DNA of 64,000 nt from an uncultured Myxococcales bacterium (GTDB lineage Bacteria > Myxococcota_A > UBA9042). A program made the position numbers and the translations under genes. The stretch lies in the NCBI GenBank assembly GCA_903840165.1, contig CAIMEY010000060.1, positions 26,585-90,584 of the forward strand. Reading direction: 5' to 3'. Below the pieces are notes generated by a model. The model did no database searches, had not been told where the DNA came from, and saw nothing but the letters and a program-made list of their open reading frames with translations. This document shows, one piece after another, positions 9,240-17,372 of this stretch (its first letter is position 1; each line of letters begins with the position of its first letter).

Positions 9240-11522
9240 ATGGTGCGGCTCAAACGGCTCAAACGGCTCAAACAATGGCTCCAGATCTTGGCTGGGCTGA
9301 CCCTGGGCCTGGTGTGCATTCCGGCTTCTGCCGCTAATTTCGCGACGTTGCAGCTTGATGGCGCGCTGCTGTCAGCCGGCGGTGGACCGGTGGTCGATGG
9401 CGATTATGGCCTCACCTTTAGCATTGAGGCCTCGGACAAGGTAGGCGACCCGTCGCTGTGGGCTGAAGGACCGGTGATCCTCACCGTCAAGTCGGGGCAG
9501 TTTCATTACGCCCTGGGGTCCAAAGTCGCACTGACGCCCCAACTCCTTGCGCCAGCAGGACAATTTGCTGATCGCTGGTTGACTGTGCAGGTGGGCAATG
9601 ACCCTCCGCTAGCGCCCGTAGCCCTGAGGGCGGTGCCTGCTGCCTTGGTGGCTCAGGCTGCGAATTCCTTGCAATGTTCGGGATGTATCACGGCGGCGAA
9701 CCTCGACCCCGCAGCGCTCAAGGACTTTGCCAAGACAACGGATCTCAGCGCTTACGCCAAGTCCAGTGATCTTCAGGCTTATGTCAAGGCAGCCGAATTG
9801 GCCGCCGTCGCCAAGTCAGGCAGCTACCTGGACCTTAAAGACACGCCTGATCTCAGTGCTTTTGCGCAAAAGGCGGGCCTTGCGACTGTGGCGACTACAG
9901 GTGCCTATGCCGACCTAGCAGGCAAGCCGACCCTGGCTAATGTTGCAATTTCTGGTAATTATTCGGATTTAAACGGCAAGCCCGCCCAGGCCAAGCTCGG
10001 CACGGCGTGTGGCTCGAACCTCGTGGTCAACGGCCTTGCCGCAGACGGTAGTCTCCAATGTGTGGCCGCCATGGACCCCAAAGCCCTGCCGGCAGACGGT
10101 TTAGCCCAAGTTTCCAATGGCTTGCTGACCGACCAGTTCACCGACGTCGTCAACGGCAGCGGCGTCATCGCGATCAAGGACTATTACCCACCAGGCGTCG
10201 CAGACATCATCAACTTCCCCGATATCGGCGTAGCGCAAGCGTTTTCGGTCGATGTCGACATCAGCAACTCCGACCTCAGCAAGCTGACCGTCACCCTGAC
10301 AGATCCCAACAATGTCAACTACGTCCTGTTCAATGGTGCCACGCCCGGCGCCTCCCTCAAGGCCAGCTATCCCAAGACCGCGACGGTCTCTGGCGATCTC
10401 AGCACCTGGTTGGGCAAAAATCCCAAAGGAAAGTGGTACTTGACGGTCATTGACAACAGCTTTGTCGCGCCCGGTGCCCAGTTCGACGGTGCCATCAACA
10501 GTTGGTCCATCAGCCTGCAAACCTTGTCCAACAAGAAGGTAGCCTCAACCGGCATCTTCGTCGCCCAAGGCGGCTTCAAGTATCCCGTGGCCCCGAGCGA
10601 CCCCGTGGTCTGCGACGGGTCGATGGCCGGCTACGCGTATTTGAATAGCAAAGTCAACGTCTTGTACATCTGCAACGGCACGGCCTTCTTCCCGATTGCC
10701 CTGACACCGTCTGGCACCGTCGGCAATCCGGGCACCAGCTGCAAGGACATTCAATCCAAGAATCCTGTGGCAGCAGACGGGGTTTACTGGATCAACCCGG
10801 GAGGCAGTTCCTTCCAAGTGTTCTGCGACATGACCACGGCCGGCGGCGGCTGGACCCTGGTCATGACCGTGCATCCCCAAGACGGCAGCGTTGTGTCCTT
10901 TACCAACACGACCTTTTGGCAGTCGGACAAGGAATACGGCTCCATCGCCAACAAGTTCAGTAATGATTACAAGAGTCCTGCGTCCTACCTGATCACTGGC
11001 GCAGCCGTGATGGTGCAGGTCGCCGGGGCTGGAGACGCTGGTGCCATCACCGGTTGGAAGGCCTGGAACATGGTGCCCAAGCCCTTTGACACCTTCTTTG
11101 ACGCCGCGGCCAACACGACGCAGACGGTCAGCGTCATCGGCTCGGACGTCAGCAAGGTCTATCCCTACGAGCCTTTGATCAAGAACGGCAATCAGTTGCA
11201 GTCCAACCGCTTGCTCAATCCCAACAATGACCGAGTGCGCCTCGGTGTGGATGGCTACAGCGCCCAGGGCGACGACAATCAGCCCGGCCTCGGTACGCAA
11301 ATGAATGAGTCCATCTGCGGTGTTGGCGTCAACTGCTACCGCTACCGCGACGTGGAACTATGGGTCAACAGCAACAGCAACCTGTGGTGCACGCCCCCGG
11401 GCGACGGCAGCTACGGCTGGATAGGCACCGACGGCGGCTGCGGCAGCAACTGCGGCCCTTGTGAGGGGACCAAATCGCCTCCCTATACGCCGTATTGGAC
11501 CTACCGCATGTACGTGCGCTGA
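9240..11522 (+). CDS. Secreted protein: tail-fibre-like repeats, P-domain, fibrinogen-like domain
   Basis: About 760 residues. ATG 9240 is preferred over GTG 9234 because GGGAGG ends 5 bases before it. A basic N-terminus (RLKRLKRLK) and hydrophobic core give a Sec signal, probable cleavage after ASA. Residues about 30-135 form an N-terminal domain. About 140-255 carry repeats of the pattern VATTGAYADLAGKPTL, which resembles phage tail-fibre shaft modules. Residues about 290-430 match a proprotein-convertase P-domain (VDISNSDLSKLTVTL, NPKGKWYLTVIDN). The C-terminal 260 residues begin like fibrinogen C domains (YWINPGG, FCDMTTAGGGWTLV) and end with a Cys/Gly-rich tail. It is a paralogue of the convergent gene ending at 11946. 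Adhesion or glycan binding is inferred from the domains. Confidence 0.85.
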   Translation: MVRLKRLKRLKQWLQILAGLTLGLVCIPASAANFATLQLDGALLSAGGGPVVDGDYGLTFSIEASDKVGDPSLWAEGPVILTVKSGQFHYALGSKVALTPQLLAPAGQFADRWLTVQVGNDPPLAPVALRAVPAALVAQAANSLQCSGCITAANLDPAALKDFAKTTDLSAYAKSSDLQAYVKAAELAAVAKSGSYLDLKDTPDLSAFAQKAGLATVATTGAYADLAGKPTLANVAISGNYSDLNGKPAQAKLGTACGSNLVVNGLAADGSLQCVAAMDPKALPADGLAQVSNGLLTDQFTDVVNGSGVIAIKDYYPPGVADIINFPDIGVAQAFSVDVDISNSDLSKLTVTLTDPNNVNYVLFNGATPGASLKASYPKTATVSGDLSTWLGKNPKGKWYLTVIDNSFVAPGAQFDGAINSWSISLQTLSNKKVASTGIFVAQGGFKYPVAPSDPVVCDGSMAGYAYLNSKVNVLYICNGTAFFPIALTPSGTVGNPGTSCKDIQSKNPVAADGVYWINPGGSSFQVFCDMTTAGGGWTLVMTVHPQDGSVVSFTNTTFWQSDKEYGSIANKFSNDYKSPASYLITGAAVMVQVAGAGDAGAITGWKAWNMVPKPFDTFFDAAANTTQTVSVIGSDVSKVYPYEPLIKNGNQLQSNRLLNPNNDRVRLGVDGYSAQGDDNQPGLGTQMNESICGVGVNCYRYRDVELWVNSNSNLWCTPPGDGSYGWIGTDGGCGSNCGPCEGTKSPPYTPYWTYRMYVR

Positions 11523-11945
11523 GTCTGCAGCGCGCAGCCGTTCCACGCCGACGCATGGGCGGCGAGGCCGCGGGCCTGTCGACGAATTCCCTGTCAGAAT
11601 CGATAGTCGCTTGGCTGCGGTCGCTGCAGATGCGCGTCCCTGTGCCTTACGACGTGTACGAGGGGAGGACGCACTTCGGCCGTTCGGGCGGCGCACCCCG
11701 CTGAAACTAGAAGCAAACACTGTATCTCGAACACGCAAGGAGCTTTGGGTTTGGGGTACTGGTTGGCAGCCAAGGCAAGCTGTCGGTCGGTGAAGTCCCT
11801 GTAAACGTGTTCTAATGCCTGGATTTGGCTCTGTGCGACTTGGCTAGGCGCGATTTGGCTAGGAAAAGAGGTCCCTGCGCGTCAGGTTCTACGCGCTGGT
11901 GAACGTGCAACTGAGGTCCTAAGGCCCCGGGTCCAAGCGAGCGCG
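11523..11945. other. Spacer between convergent paralogues
   Basis: 423 bases separate the two stop codons. No convincing gene, intrinsic terminator or repeat was found. A short direct repeat, TTGGCTAGG, occurs twice near 11840-11862. Short open frames here have no recognisable product. Confidence 0.5.
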
Positions 11946-14177
11946 CTAGCGAACGTACCACCAGCCGTCGTGGTTCCAGCTGTCGTTGCCGCCCATCCCC
12001 GAGCCCCAGTAGTTGCCATAGGTACTGTTACCATTGAATAAAACTAAGTAGGCAGCGTTGCCGGCCGTGCGCGTGTACCAACTGCCGCCGTCGCACGAGT
12101 TGCTGGTGCCGCCGGCTGTGAAGCTGCCGGTCAGGTTGGTGCGGTAGGAAAAACCGTTGCTTAGGCCCGAGCACGGAACGGGGCCGAAATTGAAGCCGGG
12201 GTGGCCGATGGTGTACTGGTAGAACACGATTTTGTTGCTGTTCTTGGCGGCCGTGGGATCGGCGATGTCCAAGGTGACCATCATCGAGGTGTGGTTCAAC
12301 AGGGCCAAGATGTTGCCGCCCTTGGAATAGGTGGTGCCGTCATCGACGCGGTCGGTGCGGTAATTGCCTGAACTTGTTTGGAAAAGTGTCCCGCCGACGT
12401 AGTCGTTGTTGGAGTGGGCAAAGAAGGTCCAGCCGCCGCCATCGGTGGTCTGGTCGCAGAAGACCTGGAAGGCGTCTGCGGTGGATCCGCCATTGGGATC
12501 AATCCAGTAAATGCCATCGCCCGCCGCGGGAACGGCTGCCTTGATGGCTTTGCAGTCCTGTGCGGCCGCGCCCTGCGAGGAGCCGTCTGGGCCAGTGATG
12601 GCGACCCAGACGTTGCCGTTGCAGCCCTGGAAGGACTTGCCGGTCCAGCGTAAGGCTCCGGCATTGCTGGCGGTACAGGCGCCGTTGTCCGTGCCGACTT
12701 GCACGCTGCCATCGACAATGAGGTTGCCTTTGACCTCGATCTTCTTGGTGGAAAGGGTCTGCAGGCTGATGGACCAGGCGTTGACTTGGCCGTCGTTCTT
12801 GATGTTGTTGAAGCTGTTGTCGGTCACACTTAAGTACCACTTTCCAGTGGGATTTTTGCCGACCCAAGCGGTTAGATCGCCGCTGGCCGTGGCCGTGGGC
12901 GGGTAGGATGCCTTGAGCGACGCGCCCTTGACGCCGCAACTGGCGTAAGGTTTGCCGCCGCCATCGACGCCGCCGCAGATGACGAACTTGGTGTTGGCGG
13001 GATCTGTAACCGTAATCGCAAGTTGGCTGAGGTCGCTGTTGGTGATGTCGAGGTTGATGGTGAGGCCTTGGGCAAGGCCAATGTCCGGGAAACTGATAAT
13101 GTCGCTCACGCCTGGCGGATAGTAGTCTGGAATCGCGAGGTTGGCTGAGCCGGCAGAGGTGTCGACAAACTGGTTGTAGATGAGGCCGTTGGAGATTTCA
13201 TCAATACCATCAGGTGGTAAGGCCTTGGGGTCCATGGCTACCACGCAGTCGTAGCTGCCGTCGATCTTGATGCCGCGCAGCACAAGGCCCGAGCCGCATT
13301 GGGCACCGAGCTTGGGTAGAACCGGGTTGCCCACTAAATCTGCATACTTGCCGGTGGTGGCGACATTGGCCAAGTTGGCCGCCTTGGCATAAACACCGAG
13401 GTCTGGCGCACCCTTGAGGTCGGCGTAATTGCCGCTAGTTGCAACGGTGGCAAGGGCCGAAATCTGGGCAAAAACGCTGAGATCGGGATAGCCAACTAAG
13501 TCGGTGTAAAAGCCCGAGCTAGCGACTTTGGCGAGGTTGGCTGACTTGGCATAGGCCGACAGGTCAGGTCCTCCCTGTAAATCTGAGAAAAGTCCAGAGG
13601 TTGCGACCTTAGATAACGAAGATGTCTTGGCGTACCCGACCAAATCCGGGCCGCCTTGCAGGTCGGAAAACTGACCGGATGTCGCGACCTTGGCTAGGTC
13701 AGCAGCCTTGGCATAGGCAGACAGCAGCTTGGGATCGAGCTGAGCGGCGCCAATGCAGCCAGAACAGTCTACATTTTCAGCGGTTTGCGCGCGCATAGCC
13801 AAGGGCGTGGCGGCGATGCGCACCGGCGGCATGAGGTCGGTACCGACCAGGACTGTCAGCCAAAGCTCTGGTGTTTTCAATACTTGCTGCGTCAATGGCA
13901 CTATGGTGCCGAGGTCGTAGCTAAAGACGCCATTTTTTACGGCAACTTGCACTGGACCTTCCAGCGAGAGCTTGTTGCCGTTGGCATTCTTGTCGGTCAG
14001 CGTGAACATCACAGCGTAATTGCCGTCTGGCACCGGCCCGCCTCCCGTAGCGGAGAGAAAGCCTTGAACCGGCGCAATTAGGGGCACGTCCGCCAAGGCC
14101 TGCAAGGGCCAAGTCAGTAGCGCCGCAGCCAGTGTCGCGCGAAGTAACGCTTTAGAACCAAACGATTTAGCCAACAT
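11946..14177 (-). CDS. Secreted protein: five tail-fibre-like repeats, P-domain, fibrinogen-like domain
   Basis: 743 residues from ATG 14177. The Sec signal is MLAKSFGSKALL followed by a hydrophobic run ending ALA. The order is the same as in the 9240-11522 product: N-terminal domain about 30-135, shaft repeats about 155-290, P-domain about 340-480 (LDITNSDLSQLAITV, NPTGKWYLSVTDN), then a fibrinogen-like domain (YWIDPNGG, FCDQTTDGGGWTFF) ending GGNDSWNHDGWWYVR. Five consecutive 27-residue units of the form YAKAADLAKVATSG-x-F/Y-DL are visible, more than in the paralogue. The paired motif CSGCI before the repeats and VAMDPKALP after them occur in both proteins. The inverted arrangement suggests an inverted duplication or paired expression of two surface adhesin variants. 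Confidence 0.85.
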   Translation of the reverse strand: MLAKSFGSKALLRATLAAALLTWPLQALADVPLIAPVQGFLSATGGGPVPDGNYAVMFTLTDKNANGNKLSLEGPVQVAVKNGVFSYDLGTIVPLTQQVLKTPELWLTVLVGTDLMPPVRIAATPLAMRAQTAENVDCSGCIGAAQLDPKLLSAYAKAADLAKVATSGQFSDLQGGPDLVGYAKTSSLSKVATSGLFSDLQGGPDLSAYAKSANLAKVASSGFYTDLVGYPDLSVFAQISALATVATSGNYADLKGAPDLGVYAKAANLANVATTGKYADLVGNPVLPKLGAQCGSGLVLRGIKIDGSYDCVVAMDPKALPPDGIDEISNGLIYNQFVDTSAGSANLAIPDYYPPGVSDIISFPDIGLAQGLTINLDITNSDLSQLAITVTDPANTKFVICGGVDGGGKPYASCGVKGASLKASYPPTATASGDLTAWVGKNPTGKWYLSVTDNSFNNIKNDGQVNAWSISLQTLSTKKIEVKGNLIVDGSVQVGTDNGACTASNAGALRWTGKSFQGCNGNVWVAITGPDGSSQGAAAQDCKAIKAAVPAAGDGIYWIDPNGGSTADAFQVFCDQTTDGGGWTFFAHSNNDYVGGTLFQTSSGNYRTDRVDDGTTYSKGGNILALLNHTSMMVTLDIADPTAAKNSNKIVFYQYTIGHPGFNFGPVPCSGLSNGFSYRTNLTGSFTAGGTSNSCDGGSWYTRTAGNAAYLVLFNGNSTYGNYWGSGMGGNDSWNHDGWWYVR
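13310..13713 (-). repeat. Five tandem 81-bp units encoding 27-residue shaft repeats
   Basis: Inside the fibrinogen-like gene, units beginning YAKAADL, YAKTSSL, YAKSANL, FAQISAL and YAKAANL each continue with V-A-T/S-S/T-G, an aromatic residue, DL, G and P. The units are diverged rather than identical, so the array is not fresh. The paralogue at 9240-11522 has about three such units. Confidence 0.85.
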
Positions 14178-14231
14178 CGAGACCTCCAGACAGACACGTC
14201 ACTGTGGCCGATTTTGCCGCAGGCCGCAAGG

Positions 14232-15467
14232 TCAAGGAACAACGCTACGCGCCCACTGCCTCAGCCAGTCCAGCGCCGTGTAGGCGACCAAAACCTTGAA
14301 GCGGTCGCGCGTTAAACCTTTGAAATGTAGGGTTTCGACGCGTTCGTGGCCGTCGCTGACCAGAGCGATGCACACGGTGCCAACGGGCTTTTCGGCCGAG
14401 CCGCCATCGGGCCCGGCAACGCCAGAAGTTGCAATCGCTACGCGGCTTTGGGCCAAGTCTTTCGCGCCACGCGCCATGGCCAACGCGACCGGCTCAGAGA
14501 CGGCACCGTGGCTGGCCAAAAGCTCTGGCTGGACGGATAGAAGCTGTATTTTAGCGCTATTGGCGTACGTTACCGCGTCGAGCAGCAGGGTGTGGCTGGC
14601 GCGCGGCACCTCGGTCAGCAAGTGGCCGATGAGCCCGCCGCTGCACGATTCCGCCACAGCCAAGGTGGCATCGATGGCCCGTAGGGCGCGCAACACCGCA
14701 GCTGCAAACGATTCTTCGCGGTCCTGACTAAAGATGTACGGCCCGAGGGCTTGCCGCACCTCCGCGCACAAGGCGGCAAAATCAGCGTCACTGGTTAAGG
14801 CGCTCAATTCCAAGCGGATCTGCGGCCATGTCGGCAGCGAGCGCATCTTGGCGCAGGCGTAGTGGGGCAGGAGACTCAGCAGGCCCTGCATGGTGCTTTC
14901 GGGTAGGCCAACTAGGCGAAATGTCGTTTCTTTACGCGGCGCAGAGGCCAGATGCAGCCGGTCCAGCCAAGCATCGAGGTGGTCGTCCAACATCGCGCGG
15001 AACTCGCGGGGAACACCTGGCAGGCACGTAATGACCAACTGCTTGTCTTGCAAGAAAAATCCCGGCGCGGTGCCGTGGTCATTCGTCACGGCCTCAGCGC
15101 CCTGGGGCAGGTCGGCTTGGCGCAGGTTACACGGGTCCATTTTGCGCCCAAGTCGATTGAATCGCTCCGTAATTGCCGCCACGCAGGCTTGGTCGCGCCC
15201 CAGGCCAAGGCCCAGGCTTGTCGCCAAGGCTTGGCGGGTAAAGTCGTCGTCCGTCGGCCCGAGGCCCCCACTGACAATGAGCCACGTTGGCTGTGCGCGA
15301 ACACTGGCAATCGTCGCGGCAATTTGGGCAAGATCGTCGCCAACCAGGCGCACTTCCTGCAGCTGAAGGTGGCGCTTTTGCAGTTGCGCCGCTAGCGCCT
15401 GTCCATTGCCTTCGCGCGTTTCGCCGCGCAATAGCTCATCGCCGATGGCCATCATCACGATACGCAT
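14232..15467 (-). CDS. cinA: CinA-family protein (nicotinamide-nucleotide amidase type)
   Basis: 411 residues from ATG 15467, with GAGG 8 bases upstream; a longer frame to 15548 has no support. The N-terminal half is the MoaB/MogA-like COG1058 domain (AIGDELLRGE, SGGLGPTDDD, CLPGVPREF). The C-terminal half is the CinA amidase domain: AESCSGGLIGHLLT with the likely nucleophile Ser, then YANSAKIQLL, GAVSEPVA and TSGVAGPDGGSAEKPVGTV. The family recycles pyridine nucleotides by deamidating NMN and is linked with competence and damage response in some bacteria; the full-length two-domain form fits ADP-ribose pyrophosphatase plus NMN deamidase activity. It is divergent from the GNAT gene starting at 15587. 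Confidence 0.93.
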   Translation of the reverse strand: MRIVMMAIGDELLRGETREGNGQALAAQLQKRHLQLQEVRLVGDDLAQIAATIASVRAQPTWLIVSGGLGPTDDDFTRQALATSLGLGLGRDQACVAAITERFNRLGRKMDPCNLRQADLPQGAEAVTNDHGTAPGFFLQDKQLVITCLPGVPREFRAMLDDHLDAWLDRLHLASAPRKETTFRLVGLPESTMQGLLSLLPHYACAKMRSLPTWPQIRLELSALTSDADFAALCAEVRQALGPYIFSQDREESFAAAVLRALRAIDATLAVAESCSGGLIGHLLTEVPRASHTLLLDAVTYANSAKIQLLSVQPELLASHGAVSEPVALAMARGAKDLAQSRVAIATSGVAGPDGGSAEKPVGTVCIALVSDGHERVETLHFKGLTRDRFKVLVAYTALDWLRQWARSVVP

Positions 15468-15586
15468 AGGTTTTTCCTCACAGCGTCGACAATCCCGCCC
15501 TAAGCATAGCGCATGCCGCCTTGAGGAACAGCCCGGCGCGCGGTACAAAGGGGAAATCGCGCCGTTGTGGTCGCGCAGAGCCCGTC

Positions 15587-16201
15587 ATGACCGAATCCGT
15601 CAAGCCGCACTCGACGCACAAGAACGCCCTTCATGCCTTGGAAATTCGCGACATGACCATTGCCGACCTAGCGGCCGTGTATGCGATGGGCGAGGACCTG
15701 TTCACGGCCGAGCGCTGGCAATCCCTGTATCGCACCTGGGATCAGTACGCCTTGGCGACCCATTTCGCTGCAGATAGCGAGACTTGCCTTGTGGCGGAAC
15801 TCGATGACCGCGTGGTGGGCTTTGCCGTGGGCACTCTGCTGGAAAAGCCTGGAACCGCATGGACATACGGGTACTTGGTATGGCTTGGCGTACAGCCCGG
15901 ACATGCGCGCCTGGGCGTCGGAGCCAAGTTGGTGGCGGAACTGCAGGACCGTTTCATCGAACTAGGCGCGCGGATGATTCTGGTAGACACCGACACGGAT
16001 AACCGCCCAGCGATTGCATTTTTTGGCACGCAGGGCTATCAACCTGATACGCAGCACGTCTACCTGTCCAAGGACCTGACCTACGATCCTGATTACATAG
16101 ATTTTCATCGTCAGGGTCGCATCGCTGATCGGCCTGGAGGCTTGGACGGGGCCCGCAAACGGGCGGCTCGTCTCAAGAAGAGGGCCCATCGTCATGGCTA
16201 A
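15587..16201 (+). CDS. GNAT-family N-acetyltransferase
   Basis: 204 residues from ATG 15587. The GNAT fold is seen from about residue 25: IRDMTIADLAAVYAMGEDLF, then VAELDDRVVGFAVG, then the acetyl-CoA loop VQPGHARLGVGAKLV (R-x-x-G-x-G/A type), and LVDTDTDNRPAIAFFGTQGY at the C-terminal half. A basic tail (RKRAARLKKRAHRHG) follows. It resembles RimI-type enzymes, but the substrate cannot be read from sequence. Its stop codon overlaps the start of the M20 peptidase gene by 8 bases, so the two are translationally coupled and may act on the same N-acyl compound, one adding and the other removing a group; that pairing is inference. Confidence 0.88.
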   Translation: MTESVKPHSTHKNALHALEIRDMTIADLAAVYAMGEDLFTAERWQSLYRTWDQYALATHFAADSETCLVAELDDRVVGFAVGTLLEKPGTAWTYGYLVWLGVQPGHARLGVGAKLVAELQDRFIELGARMILVDTDTDNRPAIAFFGTQGYQPDTQHVYLSKDLTYDPDYIDFHRQGRIADRPGGLDGARKRAARLKKRAHRHG

Positions 16202-17366
16202 GCTCGCCGCGCAACTGCATGAGGTTCTGCGGCAATTGGTGCCTCAGCGCCTTGAGCAAGGCCTGCTGGCGGCGGTCAATGCGTACAGCCCGACCTTTGA
16301 GGAACAGCCGGCGACAGAGATTTTTGCCCTGCAATGTCAAGAGGCTGGGCTGGTCGTCCAGAGGCAGGAAGTGCCCCATCCCCAAGGAGGTGCACCTCGC
16401 CATAACCTCCTGATTCAGTTGGGGCCTCAGCCTCTGGGCCTGGTCTTGGTGGGCCATGTGGACACCATTGTCGCTGGCACGGGTGAAATGGCCTTCACTG
16501 GCGCGCAGTTGCAGGGCGATGTCCTGACGGGCCTGGGCGCTGCCGACATGAAGGGCGGCTGCGTGGCAATGATCGAGGCAATGCGGGCGCTCAAGGCCTC
16601 TGGCGTCACGCTGGACCGCGGCGTGGCTTTGGCGCTGGTAGTGGGCGAGGAAGAGTACGGCGATGGCTCTGCGGCCCTGCCAGCCGACCTGGTGGCTCCC
16701 CTGGTCCTGGTGGGCGAGCCGACGTCCATGCAGCCCTGTGTTCGCCATTTTGGCTATTTAGAACAGCGACTTGCCGTACATGGCGAAAGGGCCCATGCGG
16801 CCCTGTCGGCGCAGGGAGGCAGTGCCATCCACGGGATGCTGGCGTGGTTGCTCAGCGTTCTCGATGGCTTTGCAGCGGCCTATCCGGGTGGGCAGGTCGC
16901 GGCCAATCCACGGCTGATTCGCGGCGGCGACTCGCTGTTTGTCGTGGCGGAACATTGTGAAGCCTTGCTCGATATTCACTGGCATCCCGACCTTGACCCG
17001 CAAGTGCTTATTCGGCATCTAGAAACGCTGCGGGCAGCCAGTGCCGTGAATCATCCGCCATGCCGCTTTGAGCGCGAAACCCTCTTTCAATCCAATGCCT
17101 TTGCCTATCATCACACTGACCCGCGCATGGCGCCGGCTCAAGAGGCGATGGCGGCCACGCATATTCCATGGCAACCTAGCGAATTTCCTTCGCATTCTGA
17201 CGCTGGCCTATTCCATGAACGCGGTGCCCTGACCCTGGTCTGTGGCCCAGGCGCTCTGACTGCCGCCCATGCAGCGGGAGAGTCCGTCACGATGCAAGAA
17301 GTCTTGAAAGCCGCGGAGTTCTACGCCGCCTGTGCGGTCCTGGCGTGTGGAGAGACCGCGGCCTAG
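16194..17366 (+). CDS. M20-family zinc peptidase/deacylase (ArgE/DapE type)
   Basis: 390 residues. Metal and catalytic motifs are in order: GHVDT near 89-93 (metal His and catalytic Asp), GAADMKGG with the bridging Asp, VVGEEEYGDG with the general-base Glu pair, VGEPTSMQPC, and SHSDAGLFHERG near 345 with the late His. The dimerisation insert (residues about 185-290) is present, so the length fits the ArgE/DapE/carboxypeptidase G2 families. Substrate is probably an N-acyl amino acid or dipeptide; the sequence does not decide between succinyl-diaminopimelate, acetyl-ornithine and others. The start overlaps the upstream GNAT gene. It ends 6 bases from the convergent Cys-rich lipoprotein gene. 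Confidence 0.9.
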   Translation: MAKLAAQLHEVLRQLVPQRLEQGLLAAVNAYSPTFEEQPATEIFALQCQEAGLVVQRQEVPHPQGGAPRHNLLIQLGPQPLGLVLVGHVDTIVAGTGEMAFTGAQLQGDVLTGLGAADMKGGCVAMIEAMRALKASGVTLDRGVALALVVGEEEYGDGSAALPADLVAPLVLVGEPTSMQPCVRHFGYLEQRLAVHGERAHAALSAQGGSAIHGMLAWLLSVLDGFAAAYPGGQVAANPRLIRGGDSLFVVAEHCEALLDIHWHPDLDPQVLIRHLETLRAASAVNHPPCRFERETLFQSNAFAYHHTDPRMAPAQEAMAATHIPWQPSEFPSHSDAGLFHERGALTLVCGPGALTAAHAAGESVTMQEVLKAAEFYAACAVLACGETAA

Positions 17367-17372
17367 GCATCC

